Part shown: positions 24,867-33,166 of the stretch, piece after piece
How positions within the stretch are numbered: the stretch's first letter is position 1
Layout of the letters: the number at the start of each line of letters is the position of its first letter
From: Eubacteriales bacterium
GTDB taxonomy: Bacteria; Bacillota_A; Clostridia; Lachnospirales; Lachnospiraceae
Length of the DNA stretch: 47,432 nt
Reading direction: 5' to 3'
NCBI GenBank assembly: GCA_030533315.1
Contig: JAUNJL010000013.1
Location: 1 to 47,432 of the forward strand
Notes under the pieces: generated by a model
Seen by the model: only the letters and a program-made list of their open reading frames with translations
What the model was told of the DNA's origin: nothing
Database searches by the model: none
Translations under genes and position numbers: made by a program

Positions 24867-25940
24867 TCAGTCAGTCCTCCCTGTAAAGATCCTCTCAAAA
24901 ATCAGCCTTCGGTCCTCCTGCCCCTGGAGATCCTCCTTTGGCAGATCCACCAGAACGGGAATGCCAAGAAGGGAAAAATGCTGGCAGATATCCAAAAACT
25001 CCTCCCGTTTTTCCTCCTCAAGAAGCTGGGCGGGGAGAAGGGCCAGGCGGCAGGAGGCCTTCAAAATGGTCTTATACTCCGGCTCCTCCCAGCTTCCAGC
25101 CGCAAGGATCTCCCCCTCCTGGAGCAGGCGGCCCACCTGGCTTCCCTCACACTCCTCTTCGGAAAAACCTGCGGAGGAGATCACACCGGCAAGGCCCATC
25201 TCCTCCAAAAGGGCGGCCCCGTCCCCATGGGCGGCAAAAACCGACTCCACCGGCGTCTCCACCACCACAGCCTCCTTTTCCAGCCCCGAGGGAAGCTCCG
25301 TTCCCCCAGGCACGAGAAGATACTTGACCACCGGGCTGTCGTAGAGGGAATCCTTCCCTGCGGCCTCCCCCTCCCACTGGGAAACCTCCAAAAGGGAAAG
25401 CCCCCCATCATAATGGAACAGCTTAGCGCCGCCGGTCTGGGAAAAGACCTCTTCCTCCACGAAGGAGTAACCGGGGATGGCCGGGGGCGTCTCATCCAGC
25501 CTGCCGTCTCCCGCGAGACCTGCCCCCTCCTCCTGGGTAAGGGAAAAATAGAGGGTGTACTGGATCTCATGGGCGGAAGACATTTTTGTGGTCATTCCCA
25601 AAATGGAAATGTTTTCACCAAGGGTTACGGGAATCTCAAAGGAGGAAACGCCGCCGCTGTGATCCGGCAGGTACTTTTCCCCCTCCAGCTTCACGTAGCC
25701 GTAGGCATCGCTGTCAAAAACCACGGTGGCATAGGCCTGCCCCTCCCGGATCTCCACCCTGGGACAGGTGATCTCCACCCGCCCCGTACCGCCGGACCAG
25801 GTAAAGCAGGCGGGGGTGTACACCCCATCCTGGGGAAGGCTCTCCCCCCAGACCTCCAGGGCCGCTCCCGGCAATGCCATACAAAGATTCATGGACGCCG
25901 CCAAAAGAAACAAGACGGCCAAAAGCTTTCGTGGTTTCAT
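24867..25940 (-). CDS. NEAT-like domain fused to a half substrate-binding protein
   Basis: A 357-residue exported protein with signal peptide (MKPRKLLAVLFLLAASMNLCMAL). Residues 36-134 (QDGVYTPACFTWSGGTG... EIQYTLYFS) match the beta-sandwich domains of the protein at 19067-19933. Residues 155-357 resemble only the N-lobe and hinge helix of the full substrate-binding protein next door (IPGYSF/IPGLTY, EGEILAAGSWEEPEY/AGEILFAGKYNEPDY, LGIPVLVD in both) and stop near FTGRTD, where the neighbour continues with its C-lobe. So it is a fusion or truncated duplicate; no frameshift is evident. GGAG lies 8 bases before ATG. Possibly a docking or ligand-handing partner. Confidence 0.8.
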   Translation of the reverse strand: MKPRKLLAVLFLLAASMNLCMALPGAALEVWGESLPQDGVYTPACFTWSGGTGRVEITCPRVEIREGQAYATVVFDSDAYGYVKLEGEKYLPDHSGGVSSFEIPVTLGENISILGMTTKMSSAHEIQYTLYFSLTQEEGAGLAGDGRLDETPPAIPGYSFVEEEVFSQTGGAKLFHYDGGLSLLEVSQWEGEAAGKDSLYDSPVVKYLLVPGGTELPSGLEKEAVVVETPVESVFAAHGDGAALLEEMGLAGVISSAGFSEEECEGSQVGRLLQEGEILAAGSWEEPEYKTILKASCRLALLPAQLLEEEKREEFLDICQHFSLLGIPVLVDLPKEDLQGQEDRRLIFERIFTGRTD

Positions 25941-25967
25941 CTCTGCCTCTCCTTTTCTCCTACCCTG

Positions 25968-27401
25968 TCACGTCCGGTAATGGCTGGTGCAGACCTCCTC
26001 CGTTCCCAGCAGGTTTCCGGCAAAATCATAGGTGCTTCGGTAGGTTTTGTAGCTGAGGGCATCCAGCTGCTCCGTGGTGATCTTCACCGTGTTGGTGCTG
26101 ACGCTGGTGCCGTAGATCTTGATGTTGACAGCTCCGTCCTCATAGGCGGCTGAAATTCGGATGGGATAATCCGTGTTGTTGCGGAACTTAAAATCCGGGC
26201 TTCCCCAGGAAACGGCGGCGTCCATGCCCTCCGGCACGTAATCCACCCGCCCCGAATGATTGCTTCTGTCAACGATCTCCAAATTCGCATAGAGACAGGC
26301 CACAAACAAGGTGGTGGACACCTGACAGATTCCTCCGCCGTAATCCTCCGCATGCTGTCCGTTGACAAAAACCCCCGCCGGCAGATATCCTCTCTCGGCG
26401 GTCCGCTCCCCCAGGGTTTCATTGTAGGAAAAGACCTCCCCCGGCATGAGGGTGATCCCGTCACAGGCCCTTGCCGCCAGTGTCAGGTTGTTGATCCGGT
26501 TGTCAGAGCCGCCTCCGTAGGTGATATGGCTGCCCAAAACGTCCCGGTAGACGATCCCGTCCATGTCCTCCGTGGTGACCTCCGGCCGGATCCTCTCCAG
26601 AGGGATCACCACCACGGCGCCCTCCCTTGCCCTGGCAAATTCCTTCCCAGCCTCCTTCAGGTCAAAGGTAACGCCGTCCTTCGAGGGAACCACCGCATAT
26701 TCATTCTCCTCATCCAGGTAAGCGTCCTGGGGCTCCCGGTGGATCCTGTCATAATAGGCCTTCAGATCCAGCTCCTCCGGGGAGATCTCCACCACGGGAC
26801 AGGAGATCCTGCTTTCAAAGTCTCCCTTCTGGATGGCCTCCCATAGAGCCTCCTCCAGCTTCTCCATGTCCGCCCGAACGCCCCTTTTCCCCTTTCGGAT
26901 AATGAGGGAGGAGTCCGTGATGCGGCAGGCAGTCTCCCTCACCGTGTCCACCTTGCCGATCTCCGTGTAGGAAAGAACGGAGGAGAGGGCCTCCGGGTGG
27001 GCCAGGTCAGGCTCGATGGTGATCCTTTTCGTCTCCCCCGACTCCCTCATAAGGTGGATCCTGTCCAGGCCTCTGGTGTACCAGCTGCCGTGGCCCAGGG
27101 CATAAAGCGCATCCAGCTCCTCCCTGCAGTCCATCTCCAGGGCGGGGAAGGGGTAGGCCTCATATTCCAGGTCCTGGATAACGATGGTCATGGCAAGGTC
27201 CTTGTACTCCTCCAGGAAGCGATCCTCTATGGCCTTCTCCGCCTGGGCCCTGGTCAGCGCCTCCACAGAAACACCGTTGACCTGAGCCTTCTCCCAGATA
27301 ACATCGTCCTTCAGGGCCGCACACCAGCCACAGTAAAGAAGAACCAGGAGGATCAGAAAACCGATCCCCCGCAAAATTCTCTTTTTGATCTTTTTGTCCA
27401 T
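25968..27401 (-). CDS. VanW-family exported protein with PG-binding_4 domain
   Basis: A 477-residue protein. An N-terminal membrane segment (about 10-30, ILRGIGFLILLVLLYCGW) is followed by a PG_binding_4-like region (about 40-250, VNGVSVEALTRAQAEKAIEDRF) and the VanW domain (about 295-450, HITYGGGSDNRINNL, ARACDGITLMPGEVFSYNETLGERT, QHAEDYGGGICQVSTTLF). It faces the cell surface; molecular role unknown. It begins 3 bases after the hisIE stop, so it is co-transcribed with his. The next gene follows within 27 bases. Confidence 0.92.
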   Translation of the reverse strand: MDKKIKKRILRGIGFLILLVLLYCGWCAALKDDVIWEKAQVNGVSVEALTRAQAEKAIEDRFLEEYKDLAMTIVIQDLEYEAYPFPALEMDCREELDALYALGHGSWYTRGLDRIHLMRESGETKRITIEPDLAHPEALSSVLSYTEIGKVDTVRETACRITDSSLIIRKGKRGVRADMEKLEEALWEAIQKGDFESRISCPVVEISPEELDLKAYYDRIHREPQDAYLDEENEYAVVPSKDGVTFDLKEAGKEFARAREGAVVVIPLERIRPEVTTEDMDGIVYRDVLGSHITYGGGSDNRINNLTLAARACDGITLMPGEVFSYNETLGERTAERGYLPAGVFVNGQHAEDYGGGICQVSTTLFVACLYANLEIVDRSNHSGRVDYVPEGMDAAVSWGSPDFKFRNNTDYPIRISAAYEDGAVNIKIYGTSVSTNTVKITTEQLDALSYKTYRSTYDFAGNLLGTEEVCTSHYRT

Positions 27402-27404
27402 CCT

Positions 27405-28688
27405 TTATCGTCTCGCCAGCTCCCGGGTGATATCCTCCCAGCTGACTCCCTTTTCCACCATCAGCACCATTGCGTGATACAGAAAATCCGAGATCTCGTA
27501 CTTGATCTCCTCCTTGTCCGGGTTCTTTGCCGCAATCACCATCTCCGTGCACTCCTCTCCCACCTTTTTCAGGATCTTGTCGATCCCCTTGTCAAAAAGG
27601 TAGTTGGTGTAGGAGCCCTCTTTGGGGTGAAGCTTACGGTCTGCGATCACGTCATAGACCTGCTGGAACACCTTCAAAGGATTGGTGTCGTCATACTCCT
27701 TCTTCATCAGCGGCTGGAAAAAGCAGGTTTTGTTCCCTGTGTGGCAGGCTGCGCCCACCTGGGCCACCTTCGCCAGAATGGTGTCGTTGTCGCAGTCCAG
27801 CGCAAGAGATTTCACATACTGAAAATGGCCGGAGGTCATTCCCTTCACCCAAAGCTCCTGACGGCTGCGGCTGTAGTACGTCATCTTTCCGCTCCGCAGC
27901 GTCTGGGCAAAGGCGTCCTCGTTCATGTAAGCCACCATCAGCACCTGATCCGTCTTGTAGTCCTGGACCACCACGGGGATCAGCCCGTCCGGCCCCAGCT
28001 TGAACTGGGAAAAGGGGATGGCGCTCTCATAGGTGTTCACGGGGATTCCCGCCTGGCGGCACAGATCCTTAAATTCCAAAAGCACCGTCTCCCTGCTGCT
28101 CACATAGGCCCCGCAAAGAGCGCTGACCCCCTCCTCCTTCAGAAGGGCGAAAAGAGCCTCCGTCTCCAGCTCCTCCGTGTGAAGGATCATGGGCAGGGAA
28201 AGCTCCCCCTTCAGCAGCTGGGGAATGGCAGACAGTGCCAGCAGGCCGTCTGCGTAGGCCTGGATCTTCTCCTGATTCTGGGAAAACTCCTCAAAGGAAG
28301 CGACGCTCACCACCATTTTTTCTTTGCCAAAACGCTTGGAGGCCTCCTCCAGCAGAGCCACGTTGCTCTCCTTGGAAAAATTCAGCACCACCTTGGCACA
28401 TCCCGCATAAAGCAGCTTCTTCACATCCTCCATGCGCCGGATGTTTCCCGCACCTATCACCGGGATCTCCGAGGCGGCGCAGATCTCCTTCACATGGCCC
28501 AGGGCCTTTTCATGCTCCTCATCCTCAGAGGAAAGGTCGAAGACCAGAAGCTGATCCGCCCCGTTGTCACTGTAAAATTTTGCCAGCTCCTCCACGTCGC
28601 CCCCTCCCAACGGGCTGCGCTGGGCAAAGCCGGTCACCGCCCTGCCATCCTGCAGGTAAAGGCAGGGTATCATCTGTTTATTATCCAT
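27405..28688 (-). CDS. hisI: HisIE bifunctional enzyme with degenerate HisF-like N-domain
   Basis: A 427-residue three-part protein. Residues about 5-215 resemble HisF/HisA TIM barrels ([39 protein letters not shown]), but the two catalytic aspartates of that family are Tyr11 (PCLYLQDGR, normally PCLDVKDGR) and Ala130 (VVSVASF, normally VVAIDA). HisI (about 225-325) keeps DCDNDT and CHTGNKTC metal motifs; HisE (about 338-427) keeps [12 protein letters not shown] and ISDFLYH. It catalyses steps 2 and 3 of histidine synthesis. ATG 28688 has AGGAG about 6 bases upstream. Distinct hisA, hisF, hisH and hisC are not in the window. Confidence 0.93.
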   Translation of the reverse strand: MDNKQMIPCLYLQDGRAVTGFAQRSPLGGGDVEELAKFYSDNGADQLLVFDLSSEDEEHEKALGHVKEICAASEIPVIGAGNIRRMEDVKKLLYAGCAKVVLNFSKESNVALLEEASKRFGKEKMVVSVASFEEFSQNQEKIQAYADGLLALSAIPQLLKGELSLPMILHTEELETEALFALLKEEGVSALCGAYVSSRETVLLEFKDLCRQAGIPVNTYESAIPFSQFKLGPDGLIPVVVQDYKTDQVLMVAYMNEDAFAQTLRSGKMTYYSRSRQELWVKGMTSGHFQYVKSLALDCDNDTILAKVAQVGAACHTGNKTCFFQPLMKKEYDDTNPLKVFQQVYDVIADRKLHPKEGSYTNYLFDKGIDKILKKVGEECTEMVIAAKNPDKEEIKYEISDFLYHAMVLMVEKGVSWEDITRELARR

Positions 28689-28736
28689 AACATCTCCTAT
28701 CCTGTGCTCATCTATGACTTCCAAAAACCTGCGGCC

Positions 28737-29324
28737 CTACAGGCTCCCCTTGGTGGAGAGGACGTCCTGGATCCGAGGATCCAGGGAGACCGCCTGATCC
28801 AGGGCCTTTCCAAAGGCCTTGAACATGGCCTCCGCCATGTGGTGGCTGTTGCCCGGCGTCAGCACCTTCAGGTGAAGGTTCATGGCCCCGCTGTAGGAGA
28901 CGGCGTAAAAAAACTCCCTCACCATCTCCGAGGACATATCTCCCATGCGCTGACTGGGAAAAACGCCGTCAAAGGAAAAATAGGGGCGGCCGCAAAGATC
29001 CACGGCACAGAGCACCAGCGCCTCGTCCATGGGGAGAATAAAGCTGCCGTAACGGCGGATGCCCTTTTTGTCCCCCACGCTCTGGGCGATGGCCCTGCCC
29101 AGCACGATCCCCGTATCCTCGATGGTGTGGTGGTCGTCCACCTCCAGGTCCCCGTGGACCCTCAGACAAAGGTCAAAAAGCCCATGCCTGGCAAAGCCCT
29201 CCAGCATGTGGTCAAAAAAGCCCACGCCTGTGGCAATGTCCCCATACCCTCTTCCGTCCAGATTCAGGGACAGCTTGATCTCCGTCTCCTTCGTGTTCCG
29301 CTCCAGTGAGGCCTCCCGCTTCAT
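28737..29324 (-). CDS. hisB: Imidazoleglycerol-phosphate dehydratase
   Basis: A 195-residue monofunctional HisB. Motifs: GVGFFDHMLEGFARHGLFDL, HGDLEVDDHHTIEDTGIVLG (metal-binding His cluster), and the C-terminal NSHHMAEAMFKAFGKAL. It removes water from imidazoleglycerol phosphate, step 6 of histidine synthesis. The ATG overlaps the hisD stop by 4 bases. The phosphatase half seen in proteobacterial HisB is absent, as expected for Firmicutes. Confidence 0.97.
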   Translation of the reverse strand: MKREASLERNTKETEIKLSLNLDGRGYGDIATGVGFFDHMLEGFARHGLFDLCLRVHGDLEVDDHHTIEDTGIVLGRAIAQSVGDKKGIRRYGSFILPMDEALVLCAVDLCGRPYFSFDGVFPSQRMGDMSSEMVREFFYAVSYSGAMNLHLKVLTPGNSHHMAEAMFKAFGKALDQAVSLDPRIQDVLSTKGSL

Positions 29325-30631
29325 GATGTTTCCTCCTCTTCCCCCTCAAAGCGCACGGCGATGGAGTTGGCGTGGGCCGTCAGCTGCTCCTGGGCGGCAA
29401 ACTGCTGGATATCCTTGTGGATCTTCTGAAGCGCCTCCTTGGAATAGTAGACGATGCTGGATTTCTTAATAAAATCATCCACGGAAAGAGGGGAGAAAAA
29501 CTTGGCCGTTCCGTTGGTGGGAAGGACGTGGTTGGGCCCCGCAAAATAATCTCCCAAGGGCTCGGAGCTGTACTCTCCAATAAAGATGGCCCCGGCGTTC
29601 TTCACCTTCATCATCACCTCGAAGGGGTTCCTTGTGACGATCTCCATGTGCTCGGAGGCGATCTCGTTGGCCGCCTCCACCGCCTGATCCATGTCCTGGG
29701 CCAGAAGGATGCAGCCAAAATTCTCCAGAGATTTTTCCATGATCTCTCTTCGGGAGAGCACCTGTAAAAAGCCCTGGATCTCCTTCTCCACCTTCTCTGC
29801 CAGCTCCTGGCTGGTGGTGATCAAAATGGCGGAAGCCAGCTCGTCATGCTCCGCCTGGGACAGAAGGTCCGCCGCCACGTAGCGGGGATTGGCCGTCTCG
29901 TCCGCCAGCACCAGGATCTCGCTGGGGCCCGCGATGGAATCAATGCTCACGTGACCGTAAACCGCCTTCTTTGCCAGGGCCACAAAAATGTTCCCTGGGC
30001 CCACGATCTTGTCCACCTTTCGGATGCTCTCGGTGCCGTAGGCCAGGGCGGCGATGGCCTGTGCGCCTCCCACCTTGTAGATCTCATCGGCTCCCGCCTC
30101 CTTTGCGGCCACCAAAGTGGAGGGAGCGACCCTCCCGTCCGGTCCCGGCGGCGTGGTCATCACGATGCTTGGCACACCGGCCACCTTGGCCGGCAGGATG
30201 TTCATCAGCACGGAGGAAGGATAAACCGCCTTTCCCCCCGGAACGTAAACCCCCACTCTCTCCAGGGGCGTCACCTTCTGGCCCAGCATGGTCCCCTCCA
30301 GGGTGGTGGTGAACCAGCTGTTCTGCCGCTGCTTTTCATGGTAGTCCCGGATATTCACCAGAGCCTTTCGGATCACCTCCAAAAGGGCGGGATCCACCCT
30401 CTGGTAGGCCTCCTGGATCTCCTCCGGTGTCACCCGCAGGCTTTCCCTGGTGATCTCCGCCTTGTCAAACCGCTTCGTGTAGGCGAAAAGGGCCTCGTCC
30501 CCCTTTTCCCGCACCTCCCCTAGGATGCCGGCCACCACAGCCTCGTAGTCCCCGTAGTTGTTGGGGCTGCGTTTCAATAGCCGGTCCAAAATGTCCCTTG
30601 TGGACTCCTTTGTCAATCGAACAGTACGCAT
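29321..30631 (-). CDS. hisD: Histidinol dehydrogenase
   Basis: A 436-residue protein of usual length. Family motifs: YVPGGKAVYPSSVLMNILPAKVAGV, IDSIAGPSEILVLAD, the zinc-ligand region LLSQAEHDELASAIL and GPNHVLPTNGTAKFFSPL, and the C-terminal LTAHANSIAVRFE. It performs the last two oxidations to histidine with NAD. A terminator-like hairpin stands in the 64-base gap before it (30658-30679). Followed at once by hisB. Confidence 0.97.
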   Translation of the reverse strand: MRTVRLTKESTRDILDRLLKRSPNNYGDYEAVVAGILGEVREKGDEALFAYTKRFDKAEITRESLRVTPEEIQEAYQRVDPALLEVIRKALVNIRDYHEKQRQNSWFTTTLEGTMLGQKVTPLERVGVYVPGGKAVYPSSVLMNILPAKVAGVPSIVMTTPPGPDGRVAPSTLVAAKEAGADEIYKVGGAQAIAALAYGTESIRKVDKIVGPGNIFVALAKKAVYGHVSIDSIAGPSEILVLADETANPRYVAADLLSQAEHDELASAILITTSQELAEKVEKEIQGFLQVLSRREIMEKSLENFGCILLAQDMDQAVEAANEIASEHMEIVTRNPFEVMMKVKNAGAIFIGEYSSEPLGDYFAGPNHVLPTNGTAKFFSPLSVDDFIKKSSIVYYSKEALQKIHKDIQQFAAQEQLTAHANSIAVRFEGEEEETS

Positions 30632-30657
30632 TCCTGTATCCTTCTTTCTATCTCCTG

Positions 30658-30679
30658 AAAAAGACGGGCAGCCCCCGTC
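30658..30679 (-). terminator. Intercistronic terminator-like hairpin between hisG and hisD
   Basis: Minus strand GACGGG, loop GGCTG, CCCGTC, then TTTTTC. A 6-bp GC stem with a short T-run, so it should reduce rather than abolish read-through. It could set a lower level for hisD and everything downstream. Confidence 0.55.
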
Positions 30680-30695
30680 CCCTTCTGTTTTTTAT

Positions 30696-31331
30696 TTAAA
30701 GCACCTTCCGCAGGTCAGCGATCAGCTTCCGGATCCGCTCGTCCTCCATCTTCATGCTCACCCGGTTCACCACCATGCGGGCGGACAGAGGGCAAACCTC
30801 CTCCAGAATCTCCAGACCGTTCTCCCGAAGGGTGCTGCCGGTCTCCACAATATCCACGATCACCTCGGAAAGCCCCACGATGGGAGCCAGCTCTATGGAG
30901 CCGTTCAGCTTGATGATCTCCGCCGTCTGGTGGCGCTTATTATAGAAATAATCCTTGGCGATATTGGGGTACTTGGTGGCTACCCGGATCAGCTGGTTGG
31001 AGGTCAGGTACCGGGAGGCGCTTTTGGGCCCGCAGACGCACATGCGGCAGGCGCCAAAGCCCAGGTCCATCACCTCATAAAGCTTTCGTCCCTCCTCCAG
31101 GATGGTATCCTTCCCCACGATCCCGATATCCGCCGCCCCGTACTCCACGTAGGTGGGAACGTCCGGCCCCTTGGCCAGGAAAAATCTCAGCTTCTGCTCC
31201 TCATTGACGAAGATCAGCTTTCGGGAATCCTTGTCCCGCATTTCTTCACAGGTGATGCCAATCTTCTCGAACATATCCAACGTCTTAGATGCCAGTCGCC
31301 CCTTCGTCAGGGCAAAGGTCAGGTATCTCAT
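30696..31331 (-). CDS. hisG: ATP phosphoribosyltransferase, short form catalytic subunit
   Basis: A 211-residue HisG of the short form, which lacks the C-terminal regulatory domain and needs HisZ, encoded directly upstream. Motifs: [43 protein letters not shown], and the PRPP-binding [25 protein letters not shown]. It performs the first step of histidine synthesis. The start overlaps the hisZ stop by 4 bases. Confidence 0.97.
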   Translation of the reverse strand: MRYLTFALTKGRLASKTLDMFEKIGITCEEMRDKDSRKLIFVNEEQKLRFFLAKGPDVPTYVEYGAADIGIVGKDTILEEGRKLYEVMDLGFGACRMCVCGPKSASRYLTSNQLIRVATKYPNIAKDYFYNKRHQTAEIIKLNGSIELAPIVGLSEVIVDIVETGSTLRENGLEILEEVCPLSARMVVNRVSMKMEDERIRKLIADLRKVL

Positions 31332-32452
31332 GCCTCATTTCCTCCTTCCGCCAGCCGCAGCGCCACTCTTTTGCCCTGAGAGCGCAGCTCCTTCGCCTGT
31401 AGGATGGCTGCCTCCCGATCCTCCCTTTTGTAGGTGAGATACAGGATCTCCTCCTCCGGGGGAAGCTGTATGTTCTGCCGGGAAAGGGCCGTCATCAGAT
31501 TGTCCACCACGATGGCAAAGCCGATGGATGCGGCCGGCTTCCCAAAGTGCTTCAAAAGCTCGTTGTACCGTCCTCCCTTCACCAAAGGCTCCCCTGTGCC
31601 GTAGGTGTAGGCCTGAAAGATGATCCCCGTGTAATAATGATATTTGCTCAGCATGGCGAAGTCAAAGGTCACGTACTTCTCGCACCCGTAAAGCTTCAGC
31701 AGCTGGTAGATCTCCTCCAGACGCGCCACCGCCGCCAGGGCCTTCTCGTTCTTCGTCAGGGAACGGGCCATCTCCAACACCTCCACGGAGCCAAAAAGAT
31801 GGGGAAGCTGTATCAGGGCATTGGAAAGCTCCTCTCCCAGCTTCTTCTCCTGCACCAGCTCCTCCACCCCGAAATAATTCTTCTCGGAGATCAAGGAGCG
31901 GAGAAACTCCTCCTCCTCCGGGGAAAGGTCCGCCTCCTCAAGAAGGGACTTAAAGAAATCCACCTGCCCCACGCTCACCTGAAACTCCTTCAGGCCGGAG
32001 GCCAGCAGGCACTCCACCGTCATGGCCAAAAGCTCGGCGTCCGCCTCCGCAGAGGCGTCTCCGATGCGCTCCACCCCCATCTGGGTCGTCTCCTTCAAGC
32101 GCCCCCGATAGCTGGAATTGTTGATAAAGGTGTTGCCCGTGTAGCACAGGCTCACCACCTCCTGATCCGGGGCAAAATAAGTGGCGCAGGCCCTGGACAC
32201 CGACGGGGTGAAATCCGGGCGCAGAACCAGCGTGTTTCCCTCCCTGTCAAAAAACTTGTAAAGCTCCCGGGAGGGGATGGTGCCCACCTCCCGGCTGAAC
32301 ACCTCGAAAAACTCAAAGGTGGGTGTTTCAATATCTGCAAAGCCATAAGACCGGAAAACCTGGTGCAGCTTCTCCTGCAGGCACCTCTTCTGGCTGCATT
32401 CTCCGTTATAAAGATCCCTGACACCTTCCGGTGTGTGAAAAATACGTTGCAT
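31328..32452 (-). CDS. hisZ: ATP phosphoribosyltransferase regulatory subunit HisZ
   Basis: A 374-residue paralogue of histidyl-tRNA synthetase that lacks the anticodon-binding domain, as HisZ does. Motif 2-like [17 protein letters not shown] and the [18 protein letters not shown] N-region (here [15 protein letters not shown]) are present, along with the histidine-binding-like [14 protein letters not shown]. It binds HisG and gives histidine feedback control. First his gene in this cluster, behind a consensus promoter and a structured leader. Confidence 0.95.
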   Translation of the reverse strand: MQRIFHTPEGVRDLYNGECSQKRCLQEKLHQVFRSYGFADIETPTFEFFEVFSREVGTIPSRELYKFFDREGNTLVLRPDFTPSVSRACATYFAPDQEVVSLCYTGNTFINNSSYRGRLKETTQMGVERIGDASAEADAELLAMTVECLLASGLKEFQVSVGQVDFFKSLLEEADLSPEEEEFLRSLISEKNYFGVEELVQEKKLGEELSNALIQLPHLFGSVEVLEMARSLTKNEKALAAVARLEEIYQLLKLYGCEKYVTFDFAMLSKYHYYTGIIFQAYTYGTGEPLVKGGRYNELLKHFGKPAASIGFAIVVDNLMTALSRQNIQLPPEEEILYLTYKREDREAAILQAKELRSQGKRVALRLAEGGNEA

Positions 32453-32576
32453 GATCCTTCATCCTCCATTTTTGTTCCTTGGATCACGGTCTCCCTGGGG
32501 AAACCGTGTCGGGTGCCGCCATGCAGGAATGTTGCTTTAGTACGCTGCCATGGTAGCACGGTAAACGCAATAGACA
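32453..32576 (-). promoter_or_regulatory. his operon leader with alternative stem-loops
   Basis: An about 124-base leader. The central CACGGT (32503-32508 on the minus strand) can pair with ACCGTG either upstream (32557-32562) or downstream (32485-32490), giving two exclusive structures. The downstream stem extends through CACGGTTTCCC / GGGAGACCGTG. A small palindrome (GCTACCATGGCAGC) lies in between. No histidine-rich leader peptide, T-box core or T-run was found, so the signal is unknown. Confidence 0.5.
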
Positions 32577-32582
32577 GGTAAC

Positions 32583-32611
32583 ATTATAGTGGAAAGAAAT
32601 AAAATTGTCAA
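32583..32611 (-). promoter_or_regulatory. Perfect consensus sigma-A promoter of the his operon
   Basis: Minus strand TTGACA (32606-32611), 17-base spacer, TATAAT (32583-32588), all twelve positions consensus. The stop codon TGA of recU lies inside the -35 box. Confidence 0.93.
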
Positions 32612-33141
32612 TCCCGCAGCTTCAGATCCAGCTGGAGCCCCTCCAGATAAGGGACCAAAAAGCCGCCCTTCTTGGGGAGATAAAACTCCGGTGACAGCTC
32701 CGCCCGGCGGAAGCTTTTCCGCCCGCCCTCCTCCATCCGGTTCCAAAAAATAAGAAGAGTCCTCAGAGGCAGATAATAAAATTCATCCAGATGACTGAAA
32801 TAAATAAGAAAAAAAGCCGCGCCCCCCTGCTTTTCAAAATCCCTCATAAACTCCACCTGATGCCGGTGGATGTTCATGAGGGGAAAGGTTTCGGCACGGC
32901 ATTCCTTGGCGTCAAAGCAGACCGGGATCCCCTGTACTGCCCCGATGTAATCCACCGTGCTCCTCTGGTCAAAATAAGCCAGCGTGATCTGGCGGTGCTC
33001 CTTGTCCATGCGTACCGGGGTGATGGGAGTGGGAACCTTCTGGATCAGAGCCAGCCCCCTTTCCCGGTACTGCTCATTGGTGCGGTTTACCAGCTCCTCC
33101 AACGTGGAGCCCCGCAGGCCTCTTGTGCTCCAGGCTGCCAT
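32608..33141 (-). CDS. recU: Holliday junction resolvase RecU
   Basis: A 177-residue RecU. The nuclease core is readable: RSTVDYIGAVQGIPVCFDAKECRAETFPLMNIHRHQVEFM, where the Asp and the Glu-x-Lys-like residues form the active site, and FFLIYFSHLDEFYYLP follows. Gram-positive enzyme cutting recombination intermediates. It is followed by the his promoter, so its transcript probably ends around there. It follows lepB by 25 bases. Confidence 0.95.
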   Translation of the reverse strand: MAAWSTRGLRGSTLEELVNRTNEQYRERGLALIQKVPTPITPVRMDKEHRQITLAYFDQRSTVDYIGAVQGIPVCFDAKECRAETFPLMNIHRHQVEFMRDFEKQGGAAFFLIYFSHLDEFYYLPLRTLLIFWNRMEEGGRKSFRRAELSPEFYLPKKGGFLVPYLEGLQLDLKLRD

Positions 33142-33166
33142 AATCCTCCTCCTTCAAAGCCTGCGT

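Noticed and set aside
26997..29309. Very long plus-strand open frame antisense to vanW, hisIE and hisB
   Set aside because: It mirrors three well-supported minus-strand genes, lacks a ribosome-binding site, and its protein is rich in H, G, L and Q as expected of an antisense frame.
32453..32580. T-box riboswitch before hisZ
   Set aside because: No AGGGTGGNACCGCG core is present and the leader is only about 124 bases.
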